Both the position numbers and the translations under genes were made by a program. Source: Phycisphaeraceae bacterium (GTDB lineage Bacteria > Planctomycetota > Phycisphaerae > Phycisphaerales > Phycisphaeraceae). Taken from it: a stretch of DNA of 64,000 bases. The stretch covers positions 728,912 to 792,911 of the forward strand of contig JAVKCD010000019.1 of assembly GCA_040222855.1 (NCBI GenBank). The letters run 5' to 3'. The notes under the pieces were generated by a model. The model did not search any database. It was not told the DNA's origin and saw only the letters and a list, made by a program, of their open reading frames with translations. Shown piece by piece: positions 26,903-35,987 of this stretch. The number at the start of each line of letters is the position of its first letter. The stretch's first letter is position 1.

Positions 26903-27571
26903 CTAAAGAACTGGATTCGTCAGAAAACTCATGACATGGAGATGATAGTCGTAGTTCAAACCCTCTCGAACGATCTTCTCAACAAGCAAAGGCTCTGTCT
27001 TCTGATGAGCAGAGAAGGTCTGTGAGAAATCGACCAGAGTACGACATCGCAAATCAGCCGATCTTGGCAACCTAATCTCTTGGATAATCTCCCGTACCTC
27101 ATCAACCAAATACTCGAGTTTTGCAAGTGATTCGGTCTCTTCAACAGGCGTCAACCAGATGTCTTCTGTTATTCTGCGCAGCTCTTCAAGAGTTCTCTCC
27201 GACAAGACTCCTCGCTCCGCCATTTCGTGCCAGATGCTGAGCCACATCACACACGGAAACATCCCTCGATTATTTGAAGACTCTACTCCGCATAAGTACC
27301 TGGCGATCCGCCGCAATCGTCCAAACTTACTTAGCAATACCATCGGATCCCTGTGAGCATACCCGTTCAGCACGACGTGATAGCTTGGTATTGCTCGCGA
27401 GAGCCCCTCGAAGTCAACACGTCCATCCTCGATACTCTGCTGCAACCGCATGTACAGATCACGATTGTTGTACGGCTGTGTCGATGGATCATGTAGACGA
27501 TGTCCCCGCTCTGCATCACAAATGCTCTGTATCACTAGTTCAAGATTCCAGTCGATTTTGCCTTCAGTCAC
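26903..27571 (-). CDS. Unknown protein of lower GC than neighbours
   Basis: 222 residues from the GTG at 27571, which overlaps the stop of the upstream gene. The protein is mainly helical (TLEELRRITEDIWLTPVEETESLAKLEYLVDEVREIIQEI) with a Trp/Met-rich middle (GMFPCVMWLSIWHEMAERG). Base composition is noticeably more AT-rich than the genes on either side, so recent acquisition is possible. No domain is recognised. The overlap with the Coa1-like gene suggests co-expression, or insertion of a foreign gene at its 3' end. Confidence 0.5.
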   Translation of the reverse strand: MTEGKIDWNLELVIQSICDAERGHRLHDPSTQPYNNRDLYMRLQQSIEDGRVDFEGLSRAIPSYHVVLNGYAHRDPMVLLSKFGRLRRIARYLCGVESSNNRGMFPCVMWLSIWHEMAERGVLSERTLEELRRITEDIWLTPVEETESLAKLEYLVDEVREIIQEIRLPRSADLRCRTLVDFSQTFSAHQKTEPLLVEKIVREGLNYDYHLHVMSFLTNPVL

Positions 27572-27992
27572 TATCTGTATCCACCACCACAACCCCCTCC
27601 CCCACCCCAACATCCAACCCCGTCACAACCCAAACCCCATCCACCACCTCACCCTTCACTCGCACCCCGCCATCCGCCTTCGGCCCCCGCACGACATACC
27701 GCATCTCCGCCAGCCCCGCCGCCTCATCCACCGTCCCCTGAATAAACCAACCCGCCTCGATCGGCTCACCCAGCAGGTCCACCACCTCCGCCGAACCCTT
27801 CACCATCTCCAGCGACACCACCGCCACCTCCGACCCCCACAACACCCGACCCGCATACATCAGCCCCACGCTGAAACCCACCACCGTCACCAGCACCGGC
27901 ACCCCGATCAAAACCGACAAGAACCAGCGCTTGTTCTGGTCCCACCACGCCTGCTGAGCAGAACGTATCTCAAGAACACTCGGCTCACTCAC
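27564..27992 (-). CDS. Coa1-like membrane protein
   Basis: 142 residues from the GTG at 27992; the open frame upstream runs through hairpins and is unlikely to be coding. A membrane helix covers about 21-43 (RWFLSVLIGVPVLVTVVGFSVGLMYAG). The second half is a small beta domain with a GWFIQGTVDEAAGLAEMRYVVRGPKADGGVRVKGEVVDGVWVV pattern, like bacterial Coa1-family proteins. Eukaryotic Coa1 helps cytochrome oxidase assembly; bacterial members are mostly uncharacterised. No oxidase genes are nearby. Confidence 0.6.
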   Translation of the reverse strand: MSEPSVLEIRSAQQAWWDQNKRWFLSVLIGVPVLVTVVGFSVGLMYAGRVLWGSEVAVVSLEMVKGSAEVVDLLGEPIEAGWFIQGTVDEAAGLAEMRYVVRGPKADGGVRVKGEVVDGVWVVTGLDVGVGEGVVVVDTDSD

Positions 27993-28009
27993 TCGATCCC
28001 TGCCTCTCT

Positions 28010-28070
28010 CCGACGACCCCGTCGTCGGGCGCCACAGGGCAGTCCCGGACCGCAGGTTCGGGATGCCCTG
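28010..28070 (-). promoter_or_regulatory. Two tandem hairpins between miaE and the Coa1-like gene
   Basis: On the minus strand, just after miaE, a long stem (17 bases, 28035-28051 paired with 28055-28070, two mismatches) is followed by a perfect 8-base stem CCGACGAC/GTCGTCGG (28010-28028). No T-run follows. They could end the miaE transcript or attenuate the downstream gene. Confidence 0.45.
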
Positions 28071-28097
28071 AGCGAGCACCAATCAGCCGGTCACACC

Positions 28098-28736
28098 TCA
28101 AACACCACTATGCATCCCAGTGTAAACCCCCTGCTCACCCATGATCCCCGCCTCCGCCGCCAACATCACCTGCCACCGCTCCTCAACGACGCTCCCGCTC
28201 ACCCCCGGAAGCCGCTGCGACAGATTCAGAAACGTCCGATAATGCCCATGCTCACTCGCCCACAAATCCCGGTACAACCCCGCCAACTCAGCGTCCTCCG
28301 CCACCTCGGCCAGCACCGCAAACCGCTCACAACTCCGCAGCTCGATCAACGCCGCCACCATCAGCCGATCCATCAGATTCTCGATCCGAGCCCCCGCCCG
28401 CCCATGCCCGTTCCGGATCAGCCCCCGCAGCCCCGCCGCATACGGGTTCCGATGCCCCTTGCTAAACACCCCGCCCCGCTCGTGCAGCAGCCGCAACACC
28501 ACCTGCAGGTGCTCAATCTCCTCCCGCGCCACCGCCGTCATCGTCTGCACCCAAGCCTCAGGCGGAACCGGCTCAGGCCACTGATTCAGCATCTCCATCG
28601 CGTTCAACGCCGCCTTCTTCTCCAGATGAGCATGATCATTCAGCAGCTTCACCGGGTCCGCCAGCACCCTTAAGCCCCACGACCCGGGCGTCCGACAACC
28701 CAACGGCATCTCAATCTCGCGAACCTCGATCACCAT
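28098..28736 (-). CDS. miaE: tRNA 2-methylthio-N6-isopentenyladenosine hydroxylase (MiaE family)
   Basis: 212 residues from the ATG at 28736. The diiron site of the ferritin-like fold is clear: HAHLEKKAALNAMEML, the REEIEHLQVVLRLL helix, ALIELRSCERFAVLAE and the SEHGHYRTFLNL helix supply the Glu and His ligands. The protein hydroxylates the isopentenyl group of the modified A37 in tRNAs that read codons starting with U. The modification is made by MiaA and MiaB, not seen here. It is divergent from the glycogen debranching gene, 100 bases away. Confidence 0.88.
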   Translation of the reverse strand: MVIEVREIEMPLGCRTPGSWGLRVLADPVKLLNDHAHLEKKAALNAMEMLNQWPEPVPPEAWVQTMTAVAREEIEHLQVVLRLLHERGGVFSKGHRNPYAAGLRGLIRNGHGRAGARIENLMDRLMVAALIELRSCERFAVLAEVAEDAELAGLYRDLWASEHGHYRTFLNLSQRLPGVSGSVVEERWQVMLAAEAGIMGEQGVYTGMHSGV

Positions 28737-28836
28737 CAAAAACCTGCCTCTCAAGCCCGGAATTACCCGCATTCTCGAATCAGTTACCCCATTTTCCTCA
28801 ACCACATCCCCCGACCGCACGATCTTAAGTGAACCG

Positions 28837-30948
28837 ATGGCATCTGACCCCTGGCAAACTCATCAAGCCAATCCCCGCGACCTCGGCCGCGACGCCTCGC
28901 TCACGCGCGAATGGCTCCTGACCAACGGCCGAGGCGGGTTCGCTATGGGCACCCTCGCGGGCTGTAACACACGCCGATACCACGGCTTACTCATCGCCGC
29001 GACGTCCCCGCCCGTCGGCCGCATCCTCGCCCTCAACCAGGTCCTCGAGCAACTCCAGGTCCCCGAGCGCATCGGCACCAATGGCTCCACCCGAACCGCC
29101 CTCCGCACCCTCGACTTCACCACCTGCCAGTTCCGCTCCCATGACTCTGGCGGGCCCGTCTTCTCACCCGATGGACTCGCCCACCTCACCCACTTCGAGA
29201 AGGGCCTCACCATCGTCTGGGAATACGAGGCCGGACCCATCCGCTTCACCCGCGAACTCAACCTCCACGATCACGACCCCGCCGCCACCCTCCGCTACCG
29301 CATCAACGGACTCCAGCACACCCCCGATGGCGCAACCCTCCGCCTCAGGCCCATGCTCAGTCTCCGTGACTTCCACGCACTCCTCCAACAGCACGCCGCA
29401 CCCCCCTTCGACCTCCGCGTCGCCGACGATGAACTCACCGTCACCGCCGGTAACCAGCACACCATCACCCTTTCCGCCGAAGGCGCACCCTTCCACCCCG
29501 ACCCCACCTGGTGGCACAACATCTGGTACCCCCTCGAAACCAACCGCGGCCAGGAAGACCGCGAAGACCTCTTCGTCCCCGGTGCCTTTGAACTCCACCT
29601 CCCCCCCGCCGAGGATCACGACCTCACCCTGACCATCAACCTCGGCGAAAACCCCGCCGAACCCCAAACACCCGACCCCAACCGCCGCGGACGCACCCAA
29701 GTCGCCCAGCACATCGCCATCCGCGACGAAGCCGACCCCGACCACACCCTCCGCAACACACTCGCCCAGGCCGCCACCGATTTCATCGCCACCCGTACCG
29801 TCAACGGCCGCGAACTCTCCACCCTCATCGCCGGATACCCCTGGTTCGCCGACTGGGGCCGCGATACCTTCATCGCCCTCCCCGGACTCCTGCTCACCAC
29901 CGGCCGCCACCAGCAAGCCCGCGATACCCTCGCCGCCTTCGCTGGCAGCATCCGCAACGGTCTGGTCCCCAATCTCTTCGACGACCGCGACGGCTCACTC
30001 GCCCACTACAACACCGCCGACGCCTCCCTCTGGTTTATCCACGCAGCACTCGAATATGCCGAACGCACCAACGACACCGAGTCACTCACCACCTGGCTCG
30101 CCGACGCCTGCTTCGACATCATCGAGCACTACGTCCGCGGAACCACACCCCCCGAACTCGACTCCGACCAGCCCCTCATCCAACTCGATGAAGATGGCCT
30201 GATCGCCGCCGGCAACCCGCAAACCCAGCTCACTTGGATGGATGCCGCCCGCGAAGGCGTCGTCTTCACCCCTCGACCCGGCAAGTGCGTCGAGATCAAC
30301 GCCCTCTGGGCTTCCGTCAACCAGCGGCTCGCCACGGCCCTCGCCTCATCCCACCCCGAGCAGGCCGAACGCTCCCGACACCTCGCCGACCACGCCCGAC
30401 GTTCCTTCACCAAGACCTTCTGGAACGACAAGGCCCAGTGTCTCTACGACCACGTCTACACCGACGAGAAAAACAAACGACACCGCGACAAATCCATCCG
30501 CCCCAATCAACTCTTCGCTGTCTCTCTGACCGAATCCCCCCTCGCATCCGGGCACCGCAAAGCCGTCGTCGAAACCGTCACCGACAAACTCCTCACCCCC
30601 TTCGGCCTCCGCACCCTCCCGACCGACGACCCCAACCACCACGCCCACTACGCCGGCGGGCAGTTCGACCGCGACCGTGCCTACCACCAGGGAACCATCT
30701 GGCCTTGGCTCCTCGGACCCTACGCCGAAGCACTCCTCCGCGCCAACGACTTCTCCTCACAGTCCCGCGCTCGCGTCGTCGCCGCCATCACCCCCCTGCT
30801 CGACCACATACGCCACGCCGGGCTCGGCCACGCCCCCGAAATCAACGAGTCCGCCCCGCCCCACCGCCCCGTCGGCTGTCCCGCCCAGGCATGGTCCGTC
30901 GCCGAACTCCTCCGAATCCTCGAACTCATCGAATCCGACCCCGCATAA
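28837..30948 (+). CDS. Glycogen debranching enzyme (amylo-alpha-1,6-glucosidase family)
   Basis: 703 residues. The N-terminal domain (about 20-280) begins with SLTREWLLTNGRGGFAMGTLAGCNTRRYHGLLIAA, which is typical of the bacterial/archaeal debranching family. The C-terminal catalytic barrel has YPWFADWGRDTFIALPGLLLTTG (about 330-352), WMDAAREGVVFTPRPGKCVEINALW and GGQFDRDRAYHQGTIWPWLLGPYAEALL. The Asp and Glu in these stretches would be catalytic. It removes alpha-1,6 branches of glycogen in the cytoplasm, supporting storage-carbon use. No other glycogen gene is adjacent. Confidence 0.9.
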   Translation: MASDPWQTHQANPRDLGRDASLTREWLLTNGRGGFAMGTLAGCNTRRYHGLLIAATSPPVGRILALNQVLEQLQVPERIGTNGSTRTALRTLDFTTCQFRSHDSGGPVFSPDGLAHLTHFEKGLTIVWEYEAGPIRFTRELNLHDHDPAATLRYRINGLQHTPDGATLRLRPMLSLRDFHALLQQHAAPPFDLRVADDELTVTAGNQHTITLSAEGAPFHPDPTWWHNIWYPLETNRGQEDREDLFVPGAFELHLPPAEDHDLTLTINLGENPAEPQTPDPNRRGRTQVAQHIAIRDEADPDHTLRNTLAQAATDFIATRTVNGRELSTLIAGYPWFADWGRDTFIALPGLLLTTGRHQQARDTLAAFAGSIRNGLVPNLFDDRDGSLAHYNTADASLWFIHAALEYAERTNDTESLTTWLADACFDIIEHYVRGTTPPELDSDQPLIQLDEDGLIAAGNPQTQLTWMDAAREGVVFTPRPGKCVEINALWASVNQRLATALASSHPEQAERSRHLADHARRSFTKTFWNDKAQCLYDHVYTDEKNKRHRDKSIRPNQLFAVSLTESPLASGHRKAVVETVTDKLLTPFGLRTLPTDDPNHHAHYAGGQFDRDRAYHQGTIWPWLLGPYAEALLRANDFSSQSRARVVAAITPLLDHIRHAGLGHAPEINESAPPHRPVGCPAQAWSVAELLRILELIESDPA

Positions 30949-31357
30949 CCTCTCCAACAAAAGTGCCACGCACCTCCAAGTGCGTACCCTCACCAATCGC
31001 TCACCAATCAAAAAAAGCACGCCATCACAAGAACGTGACGGCGCGCCGGAGGCATCCTCCATACACATGGAGGAGGAAGAAGAGAACAAAAAAAGCGCAA
31101 CGGCGACACGGCCCACCCGGCCGCAGCCGTCACGCCCCCCAACCCGCCCAACTCACCTCCGCCCCGTCCTCAACCTCCCCATAGATGACTACGGCAGACC
31201 ACCCGCCCCCCATGCGCGCCGCCAAGGAAATTTCTCTGACACCCCTTAACTTGGTGGGTTTCCCTAAGCCCCCCATCGGAATGCTTCTGGCCCGTGGTGA
31301 ATCCAGGTCTTACACTGAAACAGGAGAGCATCCAGACCTATTTGGGAGAGAAACACC
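30949..31357. other. Intergenic region upstream of the PEP-CTERM glycosidase gene
   Basis: 409 bases without a supported gene. It contains a perfect inverted repeat TCCTCCAT-ACAC-ATGGAGGA (31055-31074), followed by an A-rich stretch (AACAAAAAAAG). On the plus strand this does not give a terminator. The last 15 bases hold GGGAGAG as a ribosome-binding site for the gene at 31358. No convincing promoter was assigned. Confidence 0.4.
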
Positions 31358-32992
31358 ATGCGGCAGACGTACCCCGCCCTGACACTCGTGGCCGCCTCGT
31401 GCCTCACGATAACGGCCCATGCCCCCGCCGCCATCATCCAGACTGCCGAGCCCTTTATCGGCATCACCCACCACCAAATCATCGAAGCCTCAGACGGATC
31501 GACCGCTGGCGGAACCATCAACTTCCCCCGCCCGGTCGTCATCCACCTGGTCGAGATCGATCCCGCTGCGCCAGGCGTCAGCTTCCTCATGCAGCCCGGC
31601 AACGGCCCACTCCAGGGCGAGGTCACCCGCTACACAACCCCTAACTTCGCCAACACCTTCGGCACCCAGATCGCCCTCAACGGCGACTTCTATGCCGACG
31701 CCGGTGCCGGACAGGCCAATGTCACGCACACCGGCGTCTCCCAGGGCAACGGCTACTCACCCAACTGGTACACAGGCCAGCCAATCTTCAACGTCGATGC
31801 CAACAACGTCGCCTCGGTCCTCGCCGCCAGAACCCCAGGCGGATTCGACTCTCTCGAAAACATCCCTCTCTACAACGCCCTTGGCGGAAACCAACGCATC
31901 CTCACCAACGGTTCCATCACCGCACCCAACGACTCATACACCAACGCACTCAACCCCCACAGCGCCCTCGGTGTAGCACCCGATGGCAGAGTCTTCCTCA
32001 TGGCCGTCGATGGACGACAAGGCGATTTCTCCTCAGGTATGCGCACCACCGAAATGGCCTCACTCTTCCTACACTTTGGCGTCACCAACGCCATCAACAT
32101 TGATGGCGGCGGATCAACCACTCTCGCTTTCGACGACTCCAACGATGGCATCGCCAACGCAAGAGTCATTAACTCCCCCTCCGACCTCTCCTCAGAACTC
32201 TCCCCCGGCAACCCGAGACTCGTCGCCAACAACTTCGGCGTCTTCGCTACCCCCAACCCCGACTACATCCCCCTCCCCTCCCCGCCACGACCCCTCGCCG
32301 AAGGCGCAGTCCCGCTCCTCACGACACTCACGATCCTCGATGATTTCGAGGGTTCTAAAGGCCGATTCGCCAGCGCCCGAGGCGTCGCAGGATCAGGCAA
32401 CGTCGCCACCTACGCCACCCGGCTCGACAACACAGCTCCCCATCAAGGCTTCGAATCACTCGAAATCACCATCACCAACACCGGAGCACAACCATCAGGC
32501 ATGTTCGCCCGCATCCCCTCAGGTGCAGCCCTTCCAAGCAACAACACCCAGAACGGCAAGGCCATGGCACGCACCGGTTACGTCGGATTCTTCATCAAGC
32601 TCGACCCCGGTCAGGACCCCCTCTACGCCGCCATCCAGCTCGATGACGGCTCACCCATCCAGTCCGGCCTGGAACGATCCAACTTCATCGAAATCATCCC
32701 CAACGGTCAGTGGCAACTCGTGCAATGGAATCTCGAAGACTCACGCCTATGGTCCCCACGCGACAACGGCGACGGCGACATTGACGGACCCAACACCTTC
32801 ATCGACTCAATCCTCCTCTCGGCAGCGCCCGGCGACACCGGCGGGCCCAACTGGGCCGGAACCCTCCACCTCGACACCATCGCCTACAACCCCAACGGCG
32901 ACCTCGCCTCGCTCATCATTCCCGAACCAACATCCGCAGCGATATTCAGTCTCGTCACGATCGGATGGATTCGACGCCGCTCCGCCGCCTAA
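31358..32992 (+). CDS. Secreted phosphodiester-glycosidase-domain protein with PEP-CTERM tail
   Basis: 544 residues. A signal peptide covers about 1-25. The NAGPA/DUF2233 domain (about 95-310) shows IALNGDFY, a long loop, and AINIDGGGSTTLAF near 245-258. The following domain (about 330-520) looks like a beta sandwich, possibly carbohydrate-binding (ILDDFEGSKGRFASARG). The end, IPEPTSAAIFSLVTIGWIRRR, is a PEP-CTERM sorting signal: PEP motif, membrane helix, basic tail. It would be exported and processed by an exosortase. The mammalian relative uncovers mannose 6-phosphate; the bacterial substrate is unknown. Confidence 0.8.
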   Translation: MRQTYPALTLVAASCLTITAHAPAAIIQTAEPFIGITHHQIIEASDGSTAGGTINFPRPVVIHLVEIDPAAPGVSFLMQPGNGPLQGEVTRYTTPNFANTFGTQIALNGDFYADAGAGQANVTHTGVSQGNGYSPNWYTGQPIFNVDANNVASVLAARTPGGFDSLENIPLYNALGGNQRILTNGSITAPNDSYTNALNPHSALGVAPDGRVFLMAVDGRQGDFSSGMRTTEMASLFLHFGVTNAINIDGGGSTTLAFDDSNDGIANARVINSPSDLSSELSPGNPRLVANNFGVFATPNPDYIPLPSPPRPLAEGAVPLLTTLTILDDFEGSKGRFASARGVAGSGNVATYATRLDNTAPHQGFESLEITITNTGAQPSGMFARIPSGAALPSNNTQNGKAMARTGYVGFFIKLDPGQDPLYAAIQLDDGSPIQSGLERSNFIEIIPNGQWQLVQWNLEDSRLWSPRDNGDGDIDGPNTFIDSILLSAAPGDTGGPNWAGTLHLDTIAYNPNGDLASLIIPEPTSAAIFSLVTIGWIRRRSAA

Positions 32993-33741
32993 ACCCACGG
33001 CTCCACAATCGCCACCAACGCAATCACCAACAGCAACCCATACGCAGCTCGCCTCAACCCCACGCTCGAAAAGCCGCGCCCGAGATGATCCCCTGCATAC
33101 TCCGCCACCATCGCCGCCGGGAACAACGCTAAGCCCAACCCGAACGACCACAACACGTCCCAGCCAAACGTCCAGCCCAGCATCACCACCAGAGGCGGCG
33201 AGAAAACCAGAAACAACGCCCACAGCGTCGCCCGCGACCGGACCGCAGCCCAGTCGTGCGCCATCACCCACATCACCACCAACGGACCGCTCATCCCCAC
33301 CAGCCCGCCAAGCACCCCGCTGCCAAGACCCGCCGCCACCATCCAGCCATGACCAAGACGCGGAACGGGACGAACCCTGAACATCCACATCGCCAGCACC
33401 GCCACCGCCAAGACCAACCCCACGGCCTGCTTGATCAGCGACGGCTCCTGAGTCATCAAGGCACTAAGCAGCCACACCCCCACCGGCAGACCGATCAACC
33501 GATACACAGACATCATCCCCACCACGCGCCACGCCACATCACCACGCCGACGCCAGCAACCCATCCCCGTCGCCACCACCACACCCCCCAACATCGCCGC
33601 GATCGCATGCGGCAACTCCATCCCCGCCAACACCAGCAAAGGCGTCACGATCAGACCCGCCCCAAACCCCACCATCCCCTGAACAAAAAAACCTAGCGCC
33701 TGAGCCAGCATCACCCAGAGCAATACAGACAACTCCATCAC
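32989..33741 (-). CDS. TSUP-family permease (TauE/SafE)
   Basis: 250 residues with about eight membrane helices arranged as two repeats. The first repeat starts with ALGFFVQGMVGFGAGLIVTPLLVL, typical of TauE/SafE, and the second with GLGSGVLGGLVGMSGPLVVMW. Members export sulfite, sulfoacetate or other organosulfur anions, but the substrate cannot be read here. The gene converges on the PEP-CTERM glycosidase gene, overlapping its end by four bases. Confidence 0.85.
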   Translation of the reverse strand: MMELSVLLWVMLAQALGFFVQGMVGFGAGLIVTPLLVLAGMELPHAIAAMLGGVVVATGMGCWRRRGDVAWRVVGMMSVYRLIGLPVGVWLLSALMTQEPSLIKQAVGLVLAVAVLAMWMFRVRPVPRLGHGWMVAAGLGSGVLGGLVGMSGPLVVMWVMAHDWAAVRSRATLWALFLVFSPPLVVMLGWTFGWDVLWSFGLGLALFPAAMVAEYAGDHLGRGFSSVGLRRAAYGLLLVIALVAIVEPWV

Positions 33742-33903
33742 AACTCACTCCAGCATTCAGGCCAGCGTCAGCTTACAAGAGTCCTGAATCCCATGATGAC
33801 CTCATCAGCGGCGCGGGCGATGACAAGCCCGAAACACCCTTCTGGAATCTACAACGGGCTGGTAAACTGGATTCGGCTCAACACCTGTCGCGAGGAGAAG
33901 AAG

Positions 33904-34821
33904 ATGAACCGCTATGCCCTGATGCTCGGAACCGCTGTGCTTGTCACTGGATCCCTGATCCCGACGGCCTCCGCCACCACGCGCTACAGCGCTTCCGCCG
34001 GACTCCAGAGCCAGGGCCTGCCGCTCAACCTGCCCGCCGAGACCTTTCGGCTCGTCAACAACCCGGTCGTCTTTGGGGATCCGCCACTGCCTATCAACAC
34101 CACCGCAACATCCAGCGGCACCTCCGACCCCGCCCTCGACGGGTCAGAGGTCACCTGGGACGCATCTGCCGCCGTTAATATCAGCACCGGACCCGCAGCC
34201 GCGCCGCCCCGCCTTCGCGCCTCCGCATCCAGCACGTTAGACATCGCATCCGACCTCGGAACCATCTTCTTCACATCGGTTGAAGCCTCCGCCTCTTGGA
34301 CCTTCGACATCACCGTCGCAGGGCCAGGCCCCACCGTCTACATGTCCCCAGTGTTCCTCATCGACGGCTCCCTCTTAGGCGATGGCACCGCTGTCACCGG
34401 CGGAGCCTCCCTCAGCGCCAACCTCCTCGGCCGAGGCGGCGGATTCTTTACCCTCGCCGATTACCCCCTCACCACCGATGGCTCAACAAGCATCATCAAC
34501 GAGACCGTCGCCTCCACCGCCCTGCCTATCGAGACCGGCGGACCCCGCACCATCATCTTCAACCTAATGCTCAGTCTGGCCATGGTTGACTTTGCCGGCA
34601 CTTCAACACCCTACGACGCAGCCGTCTCAGCCAACTTTGCCAGCACCGTCACACTCCAGGAAATCCGATTCTTCGCCGATGAAGAACGCACCACCGACAT
34701 CTCCGACCAGATCACCATCACCTCCGATGACACCACCGATTTCAACGCCCTGATCCCCGAGCCCACCACCGCCGCCATCATCGGCTTCACCAGCATGGTC
34801 TGGCTCCGTCGAAACCGCTAA
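33904..34821 (+). CDS. Secreted protein with PEP-CTERM sorting tail
   Basis: 305 residues from the ATG at 33904, which has GAGGAGAAG just upstream. A signal peptide ends near TASA (about 23). The mature body is Ser/Thr/Ala-rich and low in charge, with beta-type repeats (SASAGLQSQ, SSTLDIASDLG, GASLSANLLGRGGGFF), like many planctomycete surface proteins. The tail reads IPEPTTAAIIGFTSMVWLRRNR, a PEP-CTERM signal. No enzymatic motif is visible. Confidence 0.8.
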   Translation: MNRYALMLGTAVLVTGSLIPTASATTRYSASAGLQSQGLPLNLPAETFRLVNNPVVFGDPPLPINTTATSSGTSDPALDGSEVTWDASAAVNISTGPAAAPPRLRASASSTLDIASDLGTIFFTSVEASASWTFDITVAGPGPTVYMSPVFLIDGSLLGDGTAVTGGASLSANLLGRGGGFFTLADYPLTTDGSTSIINETVASTALPIETGGPRTIIFNLMLSLAMVDFAGTSTPYDAAVSANFASTVTLQEIRFFADEERTTDISDQITITSDDTTDFNALIPEPTTAAIIGFTSMVWLRRNR

Positions 34822-34886
34822 ACCAACATCGTGCGCACAACCTCGACGCAACCCGGGTCTACCGGAGGGGCACTCATGCGCACAGT

Positions 34887-35810
34887 TCACAGCCGCGACA
34901 TCCGCCAGACCGCACGGTACAAGCCCGCCACCATCTCACGCTCCACCCGACGATCCGAATACTTCGGGTTGAGTGCCTCCAGCCGCACCACCGCCCCTCC
35001 TTCCTCAAAAAACACGCGCTTGAAGGTCGTCTCATGGTCCGGCTCAAGCCGCACAAAACAATCGCATCCATTAATCACGTCCGCCTCAGGCGAAAACACC
35101 ACCACATCACCCTCCCGATACGCCGGCTCCATCGAGTCCCCAACCACCCGCGCGGCAAACGCATCCCGGTCCGTCACGTCCGGACAATGCACATACTCAT
35201 CCGCCACCCGCGCCGGGAAATCCAGGTCCGTGAAACCCGCCGGATACCCCGCAGGCACACGATTGATGAGCGGAACTCGCTGCCCCATCACCTCCGCCAG
35301 CCTCATCAGATCAACACCCTGTTCCGCAATCGATGCCGGTTCACACGCCGCCTCGCTCCCATCAGGAACAGGCCTCAACCCATCCTCCTCGAGATGCTCG
35401 GCATCCCCGAGCACCCCAGCGCGATACAACGCATCAAGGTCGATCGCCTTCCCACTCGAACCCTCAGCGGACGATGCCTGTTCAAACGCCAGCGACCGCA
35501 ACACCTTGTGCGACAACGCCGCGTGCTCTCGCAGCCGACTGACCTCCTCGCGAACCGCCCCAGGCGTCGCCGCCCACGCACCCGCACGACTCAGCGAATC
35601 GTCCAACACCCCCAGCGCTTTCTCTAGGGCCACCAGCACCCGGTCGCTAGGCGGGCTCGGCACCCGGGCATTCTCGATCAGCGACAGATACCCCTTGGTC
35701 ACCCCCACGCGCCCCGCCAGTACCTCAAGACTCAAGCCCATCCGCTGCCGATGCTCACGCAGCTTCTGGCCCAACGCCACACGCATCTCTGTCGAAGCCT
35801 TGTCCATCAT
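34887..35810 (-). CDS. LexA/CI-like self-cleaving repressor
   Basis: 307 residues. The N-terminal XRE helix-turn-helix covers about 13-70 (LGQKLREHRQRMGLSLEVLAGRVGVTKGYLSLIENARV). The C-terminal S24 peptidase domain covers about 180-300: likely cleavage Ala-Gly at 187-188 or 191-192 (NRVPAGYPAGFTD), nucleophile Ser226 in GDSMEP and base Lys264 in TTFKRVF. Such repressors cleave themselves when RecA is activated by DNA damage. It is divergent from the packaging operon at 35988 and faces the operator-bearing intergenic region, so it is the obvious master repressor of that operon. Confidence 0.88.
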   Translation of the reverse strand: MMDKASTEMRVALGQKLREHRQRMGLSLEVLAGRVGVTKGYLSLIENARVPSPPSDRVLVALEKALGVLDDSLSRAGAWAATPGAVREEVSRLREHAALSHKVLRSLAFEQASSAEGSSGKAIDLDALYRAGVLGDAEHLEEDGLRPVPDGSEAACEPASIAEQGVDLMRLAEVMGQRVPLINRVPAGYPAGFTDLDFPARVADEYVHCPDVTDRDAFAARVVGDSMEPAYREGDVVVFSPEADVINGCDCFVRLEPDHETTFKRVFFEEGGAVVRLEALNPKYSDRRVEREMVAGLYRAVWRMSRL

Positions 35811-35987
35811 TCAGACTCCGCACGGTCTAACCCAAAACAAGATCGGCGCATTAAATTGTAAAATCTTCATTAAATTTGCTTGATCGTGGTTCATTATGAG
35901 TTTAATTATCATTAAACATTGTGTTGACGCAGCGAGGACTTATCCGTACGATACCAAACATAATCCAAACAGATAGGGGATGCAAGC
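35811..35987. promoter_or_regulatory. Divergent operator/promoter region of the packaging island
   Basis: 177 AT-rich bases between the repressor and the operon. An 18-base palindrome GTTTAATTATCATTAAAC spans 35900-35917. Two further CATTAAAT half-sites lie at about 35850-35880. On the plus strand TTGACG (35924-35929) and TACGAT (35947-35952) are 17 bases apart, giving a good sigma-70 promoter whose start would lie near 35960. The palindrome is placed just upstream of the -35 element, suitable for repression. The same region also holds the change of strand composition described in the findings. Confidence 0.65.

Noticed and set aside
35935-35950. DnaA box TTATCCGTA in the operator region
   Set aside because: Two mismatches to TTATCCACA and no cluster; not enough to define an origin by itself.
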